Shown here piece by piece: positions 45,545 through 53,906 of a stretch of DNA of 64,000 nt. Each line of letters starts with the position of its first letter. Within the stretch, counting starts at the first letter, position 1. Position numbers and translations under genes: made by a program. The stretch is taken from positions 372,001 to 436,000 of the forward strand of contig NZ_JARHTQ010000001.1 of NCBI RefSeq assembly GCF_029223525.1. Reading direction: 5' to 3'. The notes beneath the pieces were generated by a model. That model was not told the DNA's origin. It did no database searches and saw nothing but the letters and a program-made list of their open reading frames with translations. The DNA is from Streptantibioticus ferralitis (GTDB lineage: Bacteria; Actinomycetota; Actinomycetes; Streptomycetales; Streptomycetaceae).

Positions 45545-46717
45545 TCACAGGGTTCCGGTCGGAGTCTGCGCCAGCAGGAAGTCGACCACGTCGGTCAGCA
45601 GACCGCGATGCGCGTACGCGGCGCGCTGCCGGACCGCCCCCGGGCCGACCGCGCGCAACCGCCGCAGCCCGACGGTCACCGCCTGTACGTCGCCGAGTTC
45701 CTCCAGCGCCGGACGGATGTGGCGCAGCAGGGCGTCGACGAGGCTGCCCGGTTCGGTGGCCCGCCCGGTACGCGGATCGATGCCCACGGCGGTCAACTCG
45801 TCGCGCGCCGCCCGCCAGCAGGCGGCGCGCAGCAGCGGTGTGGGCAGGTCGGGGCCGGGGTCGCCGCGCTCCACGGACCGCAGCGCGGTGACCACCAGCG
45901 CCCTGACCACGGCGGCGAGCAGGGCGCTCTCCTCGGCGGTCACCGGCATGTCGCAGGCCCGTACCTCCAGGGTGGGGTAGCGCGTGGAGAGCCGGACGTC
46001 CCAGAAGATCGTCCGCCGGTCCACCAGCGCCCCGCCCTCCTCCAGCGCGTTGACCAACTCGTCGTGCTCGCGCAGCGAGTGGAAGTACGGCGGCGGCCCG
46101 GACACCGGCCACCGCTGCCAGTGCAGCCAGCGCCAGCTGGCGTACCGGGTGTCCCGGCCCTCGTGGAACGGCGAGTTGGCGGACATCGCGATCAGCGCCG
46201 GAAGCCATGGCCGCAGATGGTTGCCGACCAGTACCGCCTGCTCCCGGTCGGGTACGCAGGTGTGCACCTGGCTGGCGCAGATCACATGCTCGTCCACCAG
46301 TGCGCGGTAGGCCTCCAACTGGGCCCGGTAGCGCGGCTTCTGGGTGATCTGCTGGGGGACCGCCCCGCCGAGCACCGACGCACCGGTGGCCACCGCGCCC
46401 AGCCCTTCGATGGCCGCCGCCGCGGCGACCGCCGCCCGCGACTCGCGCAGATGCCGCAGCAGGTCGGCGTGTTCGACACACGGCGGGGTGTGCGTCTCCA
46501 GCTGGACCAGGCCCAGCTCCGAGGTCACGGCGTCACCCAGATCCACCGCTGCCCGCTTCACCACCATCGCCGAGGTCGCGGCGACATCGCGCGTCGCGGG
46601 GTCCACGAGGAGGTACTCCTCCTCCACGCCCATCAGCGGCTTGCCCGTGAGGGGTTCTCCCGTAGCGGGTGTGCAGGGCCCGGTCTCGCGCTCCTCGCGG
46701 TCTGTCTGGTCTGTCAT
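45545..46717 (-). CDS. Carboxylate-amine ligase, YbdK / glutamate-cysteine ligase 2 family
   Basis: ATP-dependent ligase of 390 residues. The N-terminal GVEEEYLLVDP and later LETHTPP, SANSPFHEGRDTRYASWR and TLEVRACDMPVTAEE are family signatures. YbdK has weak glutamate-cysteine ligase activity, and the physiological substrate is uncertain in most bacteria. ATG 46717 is chosen because GGAG lies five bases upstream; a GTG at 46723 overlaps that site. It starts 21 bp after the ClpB-like stop, so the two are likely co-transcribed. Confidence 0.9.
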   Translation of the reverse strand: MTDQTDREERETGPCTPATGEPLTGKPLMGVEEEYLLVDPATRDVAATSAMVVKRAAVDLGDAVTSELGLVQLETHTPPCVEHADLLRHLRESRAAVAAAAAIEGLGAVATGASVLGGAVPQQITQKPRYRAQLEAYRALVDEHVICASQVHTCVPDREQAVLVGNHLRPWLPALIAMSANSPFHEGRDTRYASWRWLHWQRWPVSGPPPYFHSLREHDELVNALEEGGALVDRRTIFWDVRLSTRYPTLEVRACDMPVTAEESALLAAVVRALVVTALRSVERGDPGPDLPTPLLRAACWRAARDELTAVGIDPRTGRATEPGSLVDALLRHIRPALEELGDVQAVTVGLRRLRAVGPGAVRQRAAYAHRGLLTDVVDFLLAQTPTGTL

Positions 46718-46738
46718 CGCCACTCCGCCCAGTGAAGG

Positions 46739-49213
46739 TCATGACGTCTTCTCGGGCCGACGGACCGCACAGCTGAGTGTGCCGTCGACGACGGCGACGA
46801 TTACCGTGTCGCCGGGTTCCGCGACGCCGGACAGCAGCAACGAGGCGACCCGGTTGTCCAGTTCGGTCTGGATGACGCGGCGTAGCGGCCGGGCGCCGGC
46901 CTCCGGCTGGTAGCCGGTGCCGGCCAGCCACTGCCTGGCTGCCTCGGTCACCTCCAGTTCCAGGTCCTGGGCGCGCAGTCGTCGGCGGCTGCGTTCCAGC
47001 ATCATGTCGAGGATCACCGCGATGTGGTCCCGGCTGAGTGGATGGAAGACCACGATGTCGTCGATGCGGTTGAGGAACTCCGGGCGGAACTGCGACTCCA
47101 GCTCCGGCTGGATCACGTCCCGGATCGCGGCGATCGGCCGATCGGCCAGGTCCTGGATGCGGCGCGCGCCGACGTAGCTGGTCATGATGACGACCGTGGT
47201 GCGGAATTCGACGGTGCCGCCCTGGGCGTCGGTCAGCCGCCCGTCCTCCAGGATGCGCAGCAGCACGTTGAAGGCGTCCGGGTGCGCCTTCTCGATCTCG
47301 TCGAACAGCAGGACGCAGTACGGTTTGCGGCGCACCGCGTCGGTCAGCAGGCCGGCCTCCTCGTGGTCGGTGTATCCGGGCGGGGCGCCGACCAGGCGGC
47401 TGACGGTCTGCCGCTCCTGGTACTCGTTCATGTCGATGCGGATCAGGCGGTCCTCGTCGCCGAACAGCACCTCGGCCAGCGCTTTGGCCAGTTCGGTCCT
47501 GCCGACGCCGGTCGGCCCGAGGAACAGGAACGAGCCCACCGGCCGGTCCGGGTCGCCCAGTCCGGAACGGCTGCGCCGTACCGCCTCGCAGACCGCGGTG
47601 ATCGCCTCGTCCTGGCCGACGACCCGGGCGTGCAGCGCCTCCTCCAGCTTGAGCAGGCGCTCGCGTTCGGTGGCGGCGAGCTTCTCGACGGGGATGCCGG
47701 TACGGGACGAGACGAGGGCGGCGATGTCGTCGGCGGTGACGGCGGCCACGCCCGCGCGCTTCTCCGCGAGCTTGGACAGTTCCTCCTCGGCCTTGAAGAT
47801 CTCCGCCTTCAGCTCCTCGGCGCGCCCGTAGTCCTCGTCGGCGACGGCCTGGTCCTTCTCACGGCGCACCTTGTCGACCCGTGCCTCGGCGGCCGTGAGT
47901 TCGGCGCCGCGGGCGAGTGAGCGCAGCCGGACCCGGGCGCCCGCCTGGTCGGTGAGGTCGATGGCCTTCTCGGGCAGGAACCGGTCGCTGATGTAGCGGT
48001 CGGTCAGTTCGGCCGCCGCGACCAGCGCGTCATCGTAGTAGCGGACCTGGTGATGGGCCTCGTACACGTCGCGCAGCCCCTCCAGGATCCGCACGGTCTC
48101 CTCGACAGTGGGCTCGCGGACCAGCACCGGCTGGATCAGGCGCTCCACCGCCGGATCCTTCTCCAGGTGCCTGCGGTACTTATCGACGGTGGTCGCGCCC
48201 ACCAGGTGGAGTTCGCCGCGGACCAGCGCCCGCTTGAGGGTGTTCCCCGCGTCCATCGCGCCCTCGCGGCCGCTGCCCGCGCCGACCGCGGTGTGCACCT
48301 CGTCAATGAACAGGATCAGACCGCCCGTGGTGGCCTTGCCCTCGTCCAGCACCTTCTTGATCCGCTCCTCGAACTCCCCCCGGTGCTTCGCTCCGGCCGC
48401 CAGGCCGACCAGGTCGAGCTGGACGACGGGCTTGTTCGCCAGCGACTCGGGCACGTCGCCGTCCGCGATCCGCTGCGCGAGCCCCTCGACGACGGCCGTC
48501 TTGCCCACGCCCGGCTCGCCGATCAGCACCGGGTTGTTCCGGGAGCGGCGGGAGAGGATCTCGACGGTCTGCTCGATCTCGTCCGCCCGGCCGACCACGG
48601 GGTCGAGGCGGCCCGCCCGCGCCTCCTCGGTCAGATCGCACCCGTACTCGTCCAGCGTCGGGGCCTTGGCGCCGCGGTCCGTGGGTTCCGCGGTGGTCCG
48701 CAGGGCGTCGGGGGTGGTGGCGTGCGAGGTCAGTGCCCGGATGGCGGCGCTGCCGGGTTGTTCGACCAGGGCGCTGAGGATGTGCTGCGGCCCGATGTAC
48801 GAGGCGCCGCTGGACCGGGCCAGGGTGTGCGCGGTGCTCAGGGCGCGTTTGGCGGCCGGGGTGAGCTGCGGCCGCTCGCCTTCGGCGAGCTCGCCGATGG
48901 GCAGCGCCTCGGCGAGTTCCGCGGCGAGCCGGTCGGGTTCGACGCCCGCCTTGGCCAGCAGGCTACGGGACGGTTCGACCCGGGTGGCGGCCCACAGCAG
49001 GTGGTCGGTGTCCAGGTCGGCGCTGCCGTCGTCCGCGGCCCGCCGGGCGGCCGAGGATGTCAGCTCTCGGGCGGAGTCGCTGAGCAGTCGGCCGATCGGT
49101 GCGCGCTCCGTGGCGGAAGCCGCAGTTCGAGGGCTCAGCCCCAGGAATCTCTCCAGCAGATCGAACGGGTCGAGCCGGTCGCGGCGGGGCCCGCGAGAGG
49201 TACCTGGCAGCAT
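46739..49213 (-). CDS. ClpB/ClpC-like AAA+ protein with degenerate second ATPase domain
   Basis: An 824-residue double-AAA+ protein: Clp_N repeats (about 45-170), NBD1 with GEPGVGKT (232-239) and LILFIDEVHT, a short ClpC-like middle coiled coil, and NBD2. In NBD2 the Walker A lysine is Arg (GPTGVGRT, Arg572) and the sensor-1 Asn is Tyr (MTSYVG, Tyr680), while Walker B FDEIEK and the arginine finger FLNRID remain. In NBD1 one of the paired ERR fingers is lost (ERL, Leu359). No ClpP-binding LGF loop is evident. ATG 49213 is nine bases from GGAG. Probably a remodelling factor rather than a protease partner. Confidence 0.9.
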   Translation of the reverse strand: MLPGTSRGPRRDRLDPFDLLERFLGLSPRTAASATERAPIGRLLSDSARELTSSAARRAADDGSADLDTDHLLWAATRVEPSRSLLAKAGVEPDRLAAELAEALPIGELAEGERPQLTPAAKRALSTAHTLARSSGASYIGPQHILSALVEQPGSAAIRALTSHATTPDALRTTAEPTDRGAKAPTLDEYGCDLTEEARAGRLDPVVGRADEIEQTVEILSRRSRNNPVLIGEPGVGKTAVVEGLAQRIADGDVPESLANKPVVQLDLVGLAAGAKHRGEFEERIKKVLDEGKATTGGLILFIDEVHTAVGAGSGREGAMDAGNTLKRALVRGELHLVGATTVDKYRRHLEKDPAVERLIQPVLVREPTVEETVRILEGLRDVYEAHHQVRYYDDALVAAAELTDRYISDRFLPEKAIDLTDQAGARVRLRSLARGAELTAAEARVDKVRREKDQAVADEDYGRAEELKAEIFKAEEELSKLAEKRAGVAAVTADDIAALVSSRTGIPVEKLAATERERLLKLEEALHARVVGQDEAITAVCEAVRRSRSGLGDPDRPVGSFLFLGPTGVGRTELAKALAEVLFGDEDRLIRIDMNEYQERQTVSRLVGAPPGYTDHEEAGLLTDAVRRKPYCVLLFDEIEKAHPDAFNVLLRILEDGRLTDAQGGTVEFRTTVVIMTSYVGARRIQDLADRPIAAIRDVIQPELESQFRPEFLNRIDDIVVFHPLSRDHIAVILDMMLERSRRRLRAQDLELEVTEAARQWLAGTGYQPEAGARPLRRVIQTELDNRVASLLLSGVAEPGDTVIVAVVDGTLSCAVRRPEKTS

Positions 49214-49426
49214 GGGCGTCATCTCCTTCGGCCCTGCGGCGGAAGGCGCGGCGAGCCGCACGGAAGCACGTCGTGCGCACGTACGATTCCCAGTCTCACC
49301 CGGCGGCCGTCAGCCCGCTAGGCGGGCGCCCGCGGGGGCCGGGGGGCCTGATCCCGGCACCCTGGCGGTACGAGAGGATGCGGGCCGGCGTTCGTCCGTC
49401 ATTCACCGCAGGGGGGACCTGTCACC

Positions 49427-50230
49427 GTGAGCACACCACCGGGCCCGTACGTGCAGCACCCGTACGGCCAGAGCCCGTACGGGCAGCCCTACCCGCAACC
49501 GCAGACCTATCCGCAGGGGCCGCCGAGCCCGTACGGCCCGTACGGCCAGGCGCCGCAGGCCGGTTGGGGCGTCCAGCCCCCGCTGCCGCCGCTGCCGCCG
49601 CAGCGGAACACCGGCAAAGTGATCGCCGTCGTCGTGGGCGCGATCGCGTTCTTCGCCGTCGGCGGTGCGGGACTGCTGGTGACGCTGGGCGGTGGGGGCG
49701 GCGGTACCAAGGCCGATTACAAGTTGACGGTCCCGCGGTCCCTGGAGAGCGGCAAGTACACGCTGCAGCAGGACATCTCGCAGAAGCTGGACAGCGACAT
49801 GGCGGGCCAGCGCAGCGGCTACGGGGCGCACGACATGAGGGGCGCCGCCGGTGAGTACCAGTCGGCGTCCGGCAGCTCGCTCGACCGGATGTCCGTGACG
49901 GGGCTTTACGGCACGATCGACGACCCCGATGTGGCCAAGGACCACTTCCTCCACGGCATGGAGACCAGCGGCACCACCACCGTCGCCGTCCCCTCGAAGG
50001 TGATCACCCCGAGCGGCTCCACCGAACCGCTGACCTGCGAGGTCCTGAACGCCCAGGTGGGGGTGCGCACCCTGCCGACACCGGTCTGCGTATGGGCCGA
50101 CAACGGCACGCTCGCCGCCGTGATGAAGCTGAGCGCCACGAACCTGACGACGAGCGCCGACTCCATCGACCTCAACGCCTTCGCCGAGGAGGCCAACACG
50201 ATCCGCGAAGAGGTACGGGTCAGGCTCTAG
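49427..50230 (+). CDS. Membrane-anchored protein with Tyr/Pro/Gln-rich N-terminus, unknown function
   Basis: A 267-residue protein: a PYGQ/PYPQ-rich low-complexity cytoplasmic N-terminus (1-60), one membrane helix (GKVIAVVVGAIAFFAVGGAGLLVTLG) and a soluble extracytoplasmic domain with two cysteines that could pair. GTG 49427 follows GGGGGGA. Similar architecture is common in streptomycetes but no function is assigned. It is divergent from the ClpB-like gene and convergent with the ferritin-like gene. Confidence 0.75.
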   Translation: MSTPPGPYVQHPYGQSPYGQPYPQPQTYPQGPPSPYGPYGQAPQAGWGVQPPLPPLPPQRNTGKVIAVVVGAIAFFAVGGAGLLVTLGGGGGGTKADYKLTVPRSLESGKYTLQQDISQKLDSDMAGQRSGYGAHDMRGAAGEYQSASGSSLDRMSVTGLYGTIDDPDVAKDHFLHGMETSGTTTVAVPSKVITPSGSTEPLTCEVLNAQVGVRTLPTPVCVWADNGTLAAVMKLSATNLTTSADSIDLNAFAEEANTIREEVRVRL

Positions 50231-50251
50231 GCCCCCCGCGGCGGCGCTCCG

Positions 50252-51379
50252 TCAGGACGCCTCCGCGCCCTGGCGGATCGTTTCGGCCACCTCCTGGGTG
50301 CGGGCCGATTCCTCGGCGGAGAAACGTTCCGCGTCCAGCTTTTCGGCGATCTCCTCGTCCTGGGCCATCAGCAGGTCCAGGTTGGAGTCGCCCAGCTCGA
50401 AGACGCCCATGTCCACGTACGCCTGCTGCAGGCGTTCGCCCCACAGTCCGATGTCCTTGACGCAGGGGACGATACGGCTGAACAGCAGTTTGCGGAACAA
50501 CTGCAGGTATTCGGACTGCTCGCTCAGTTCGTCGGCCTCCTTCGCGGGTACGCCGAAGTTCTCCAGGACTTCGGCGCCGCGCAGGCGGTCGCGCATCAGA
50601 TAGCAGCCCTCGATGACGAATTCCTCGCGCTCCCGCAGTTCGGCGTCGGTGAGCTGCTTGTAGTAGTCACGCAGCGCCATTCTGCCGAAGGCCACATGCC
50701 GGGCCTCGTCCTGCATGACGTAGGCGAGGATCTGCTTGGGCAGCGGCTTGTCCGTGGTGTCGCGCAGCATGCCGAAGGCGGCCAGCGCCAGTCCTTCGAT
50801 GAGGACCTGCATTCCCAGATAGGGCATGTCCCAGCGCGAGTCGCGCAGTGTGTCGCCGAGCAGGGCCTGCAAATTGTCGTTGATCGGGTAGAGCATCCCG
50901 ACCTTTTCATGGAGGAACCGGGCGTATATCTCGGCGTGCCGGGCCTCGTCCATGGTCTGGGTCGCGGAGTAGAACTTCGCGTCGAGATCGGGGGCGGATT
51001 CCACGATACGGGCCGCGCAGACCATCGCGCCCTGTTCGCCGTGCAGGAACTGGCTGAACTGCCAGGAGGCGTAATGGCGGCGCAGATCCCGCTTGTTCTG
51101 CTCGCTCATCTTGTCCCAGTACGGGGTGCCGTAGAGCATCAGGTTCTGGTCCGGGACGCCCAGCGGGTCGTACGGGTCGACCTCAAGGTCCCAGTCGATG
51201 CGCTTGGCGCCGTCCCACTGCTTGTCCTTGCCCTTCTGGTAGAGGGCGAGCAGGCGGTCCCGCCCGTCGTCGTACTCCCAGGCGAAGCGGGCCTGCCCGG
51301 TGGACTGGACGGACCAGTCGGTCGGAGCGGAGGCGCCGGACCGACCGGGGCGTTGGGCGTACAGCTCGTGCGTCGACAC
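50252..51379 (-). CDS. Ferritin-like di-iron protein
   Basis: A 375-residue helical protein with carboxylate/histidine ligands of a di-iron four-helix bundle: FLHGEQGAMVCAARIVE, MDEARHAEIYARF, LIEGLALAAFG and MQDEARHVAFGRM. The two DEARH motifs are diagnostic of ribonucleotide-reductase-R2/oxygenase-like folds; neither a radical tyrosine nor a substrate can be assigned safely. GTG 51379 follows GAGGAG. It is divergently transcribed from a second di-iron gene, 182 bp apart, suggesting shared control. Confidence 0.87.
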   Translation of the reverse strand: MSTHELYAQRPGRSGASAPTDWSVQSTGQARFAWEYDDGRDRLLALYQKGKDKQWDGAKRIDWDLEVDPYDPLGVPDQNLMLYGTPYWDKMSEQNKRDLRRHYASWQFSQFLHGEQGAMVCAARIVESAPDLDAKFYSATQTMDEARHAEIYARFLHEKVGMLYPINDNLQALLGDTLRDSRWDMPYLGMQVLIEGLALAAFGMLRDTTDKPLPKQILAYVMQDEARHVAFGRMALRDYYKQLTDAELREREEFVIEGCYLMRDRLRGAEVLENFGVPAKEADELSEQSEYLQLFRKLLFSRIVPCVKDIGLWGERLQQAYVDMGVFELGDSNLDLLMAQDEEIAEKLDAERFSAEESARTQEVAETIRQGAEAS

Positions 51380-51446
51380 CGACGTCTCCTCCTCTTGCGG
51401 GATGACTCTGCACCAGGACGGCTCTTGGGGCAGCGTCACATGCGGG

Positions 51447-51460
51447 TTACCAAAGGGTCA
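51447..51460. promoter_or_regulatory. TTACC-AAAG-GGTCA imperfect palindrome (site A)
   Basis: Lies between the divergent di-iron genes, 68 bp from the ferritin-like start. Mirror-related to site B at 51516-51528 and a plausible operator for the TetR regulator encoded at 52633. Confidence 0.4.
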
Positions 51461-51515
51461 ACAACTTCGGCCCGAGGTATTGACGACCTTGCTGACAACG
51501 CGTCTCATAAGGATG

Positions 51516-51528
51516 TGACCGCCGGTAA
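51516..51528. promoter_or_regulatory. TGACC-GCC-GGTAA imperfect palindrome (site B)
   Basis: The same half-sites as site A in opposite orientation, about 68 bp away and 33 bp before the AurF-like start; TTGACG at 51480-51485 lies between the two and may be a -35 for the plus-strand gene. Confidence 0.4.
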
Positions 51529-51561
51529 CCACAAGTCCGACCCGCCAGAGGTGGCAGCCAC

Positions 51562-52494
51562 ATGACCGTGACCAATGGAACGCCCAGCGGCCCACACGAC
51601 GGGATCGGGGTGCTCAAGGAGCGCGAGCAGGTGGCCGAGCGGCTGCTGGACGCATCCGCCAAGCACTCCTTCGACCCGGACCGGGAGTTGGACTGGGACG
51701 CCCCCTTCGAAGAGGGCAAGTGGTTCTGGCCGCCCGAGCTGTGCTCGCTCTATGACACCCCGCTGTGGCGGAACATGTCCGAGGAACAGCGGATCGAGCT
51801 GAGCAAGCACGAGTCAGCATCGCTTGCCTGCGTGGGCATCTGGTTCGAGGTCATCTTGATGCAGCTGCTGATGCGGCACATATACGACATCGATCCGACC
51901 AGCCGCCATGTCCGCTACGCGCTCACCGAGACCGCCGACGAGTGCCGCCATTCGATGATGTTCGCCCGGCTGGTGAAGAAGTACGGCACGCCGGTCTACC
52001 GGCCGAGCAGGCTGCACCACAATCTGGCCCGGCTGATGAAGTCGGTCTCCACGACGCCCGGTTCGTTCACCGCGACGCTGCTGGTCGAGGAGATCCTGGA
52101 CTGGATGCAGCGCCAGACCTTTCCGGACGGGCGCGTCCAGCCGCTGGTGCGTGGGGTGACCCGGATCCATGTGGTCGAGGAGGCGCGCCATGTGCGGTAC
52201 GCGCGCGAGGAGTTGCGCCGCCAGATGGTCTCCGCGCCACGCTGGGAGACCGGGCTGACCCGCCTGATGTCGGGCGAGACCGCGCGGGTGGTCGCCATGT
52301 CGCTGATCGGCCCGAAGGTGTACGAATCGGTGGGCCTCAACCCCCGGTACGCGATGGAGCAGGCACACAACAGCCCGCACCGCCGCGAGGTCATGCGCCG
52401 CTCGGCCGTACGGCTCACCGATTTCCTGGAGGAGATCGGCGTCCTACGCGGGCCGGGGCGTCGGCTGTGGGTCAGCTCGGGGCTGTTGGGGTGA
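51562..52494 (+). CDS. AurF-like di-iron oxygenase
   Basis: A 310-residue protein with AurF-type metal ligands: ETADECRHSMMFARL, LLVEEILDWMQRQ and VVEEARHVRYAREEL. AurF itself oxidises an aryl amine to a nitro group; most family members have unknown substrates. ATG 51562 has GAGG about 11 bases upstream. It diverges from the ferritin-like gene, and a TetR gene follows on the same strand. The group could be a small redox or detoxification unit; no biosynthetic genes are nearby. Confidence 0.87.
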   Translation: MTVTNGTPSGPHDGIGVLKEREQVAERLLDASAKHSFDPDRELDWDAPFEEGKWFWPPELCSLYDTPLWRNMSEEQRIELSKHESASLACVGIWFEVILMQLLMRHIYDIDPTSRHVRYALTETADECRHSMMFARLVKKYGTPVYRPSRLHHNLARLMKSVSTTPGSFTATLLVEEILDWMQRQTFPDGRVQPLVRGVTRIHVVEEARHVRYAREELRRQMVSAPRWETGLTRLMSGETARVVAMSLIGPKVYESVGLNPRYAMEQAHNSPHRREVMRRSAVRLTDFLEEIGVLRGPGRRLWVSSGLLG

Positions 52495-52540
52495 GGCGGT
52501 AGGCGGCTTTCGTCGGGGTACGGCAGGTTTGGCACCACTG

Positions 52541-52597
52541 GTCCGCGCCGTCGTGGTCACGCGCCGTCGCGGCGGAACTTCTTGGGGGCAAGCCCCC
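52541..52597 (+). repeat. Partial copy of the 10.4-kb dispersed element plus hairpin
   Basis: 52541-52578 matches 10405-10442 at 33 of 38 positions, including the exact GCCGTCGCGGCGGAAC. Instead of the second long arm it is followed by GGGGGC-AA-GCCCCC (52584-52597), likely a terminator after the AurF-like gene. Confidence 0.65.
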
Positions 52598-52632
52598 GAA
52601 CCCCACGGTTGCCCGGCCGTTAAGCTGCCGGT

Positions 52633-53370
52633 ATGGGCAGCGGTGCGGAAGGGCGCGGGACGGGCACCTACCGGCGGCTGCCGGTCGCGGAGCGGCGGCG
52701 CGAACTGCTCGTCGCGGCACTGGACCTGTTCAGCCACCGCGCTCCCGAGCAGGTGTCCATAGACGACATCGCGGCCGCCGCGGGCGCCTCCCGCCCGCTG
52801 GTCTACCGCTACTTCCCCGGCGGCAGGCAGCAGATCTACGAGGCGGCGCTGCGCAGTGCCGCCGAGCAGTTGGTGGGGTGCTTCGCGGAACCGCCGGTGG
52901 GCACGCCCACCCAGCGCCTGTCCAACGCCCTGGACCGCTACCTGGCGTTCGTCGCCGAGCATGACGCCGGGTTCTCCGCCCTGGTGCGCGGCGGCTGTGT
53001 CACCGAGACCAGCCGTACGACGGCGATCATCGACGAGGTGCGGCGGGGCGCGGCGGAACAGGTCTTCGTCCACCTCGGTGTGCCCGAGCCGGGGTTGATG
53101 CTGCGGATGGCCGTACGGTCCTGGATCGCCGCGGCCGAGACGGTCTCGCTGATCTGGCTGGACGAGGGACGGCAGCCGCCCGCCGACGAGCTGCGCGGCT
53201 GGCTGATCGACCAGTTCGTCGCGATACTCGCCGCCACGGCGGCGGGCGATCCGCAGTCTGCCGCGATCATGTCGGCGTTCCTGGCCCACGAGCGCGCGGA
53301 CAGCCCGGCGGGCGGCCTCGCTCGGCGGGCACTGCCGCTGACCGGGGCGGCGGCACACCTGCTCCGGTAG
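52633..53370 (+). CDS. TetR/AcrR-family regulator
   Basis: A 245-residue protein with a TetR DNA-binding domain (VSIDDIAAAAGASRPLVYRYF, about residues 40-60) and a long helical C-terminal domain. TAAGCT lies six bases before ATG 52633 and there is no ribosome site, so a leaderless transcript is likely. It follows the di-iron gene on the same strand after a hairpin. Whether it regulates that pair is inference, supported only by paired palindromes in their shared promoter region. Confidence 0.88.
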   Translation: MGSGAEGRGTGTYRRLPVAERRRELLVAALDLFSHRAPEQVSIDDIAAAAGASRPLVYRYFPGGRQQIYEAALRSAAEQLVGCFAEPPVGTPTQRLSNALDRYLAFVAEHDAGFSALVRGGCVTETSRTTAIIDEVRRGAAEQVFVHLGVPEPGLMLRMAVRSWIAAAETVSLIWLDEGRQPPADELRGWLIDQFVAILAATAAGDPQSAAIMSAFLAHERADSPAGGLARRALPLTGAAAHLLR

Positions 53371-53401
53371 CGCCCGCGGGTGCGGGTGCGATCCTGAAGA
53401 C

Positions 53402-53653
53402 GTGCGAAGCGAGGAGACCGAGTTCAGCGGCGGGCCGCTGGACGGACGGGTCATGGCGGTACTGGTGGGCCCCACCGGAAGACCACCGAAGGTGTACACG
53501 GTCCCGGTGCCCGGCGAGGACGGCGCGCCGGAGACCGTACTGGTGTACCGGCTGGCGCCCGCGGCCAGGCCGCGGCGGACCCGCTGGCGGTACGAGTACG
53601 ACCCCGAGGGGCGTCGGCACACGGGGCTGAAGTGGCCCTGGAGCAAGCGGTGA
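53402..53653 (+). CDS. Small conserved protein of 83 residues
   Basis: Starts at GTG 53402, 31 bp after the TetR stop. The product is beta-rich in prediction by eye (GGPLDGRVMAVLVGPTGRPPKVYTVPVP...VLVYRLAP) with a basic C-terminus ending in KWPWSKR. I recall similar streptomycete hypotheticals but no function. No transmembrane or metal motif is seen. Confidence 0.6.
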   Translation: MRSEETEFSGGPLDGRVMAVLVGPTGRPPKVYTVPVPGEDGAPETVLVYRLAPAARPRRTRWRYEYDPEGRRHTGLKWPWSKR

Positions 53654-53729
53654 CGGCGGCACGCGGGTCTGCCGTGCCCCGCATCCGCCGCCCGAAACCG
53701 GCCGGTCGCTCCGGTATCCGTCCAGACCG

Positions 53730-53758
53730 TTGACAGCGGTGGCCGGGGCCGATTGGCT
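53730..53758 (+). promoter_or_regulatory. Promoter of the pseudokinase/propeller gene
   Basis: A perfect -35 TTGACA (53730-53735), 17-nt spacer and TTGGCT (53753-53758). It would give a leader of about 140 nt before the ATG at 53907. Confidence 0.6.
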
Positions 53759-53906
53759 TCTGCGAGCGGGCGCGCGGCCGGTCCGCCTCCCACGCCCTGG
53801 CGGTCCGCCGGGACCGGCACGCCGCCCGCCCCTTAGCCCCGCGCCGGCGCACCTGGCAGTGGCCGGTCGGGGAAGACGGCCCGTACGCGACCCGTGGGGG
53901 GAGCGG

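Noticed and set aside
50252-53370. The di-iron pair as part of a nitro-compound biosynthetic cluster
   Set aside because: No polyketide, peptide-synthetase or aminobenzoate genes are near; AurF-like membership alone does not show N-oxygenation.
53730-53906. TTG start at 53730 for a longer pseudokinase
   Set aside because: The TTG is the first part of a perfect TTGACA -35 box, and the next 59 codons are low-complexity. ATG 53907 with GGGGGAG is a better start.
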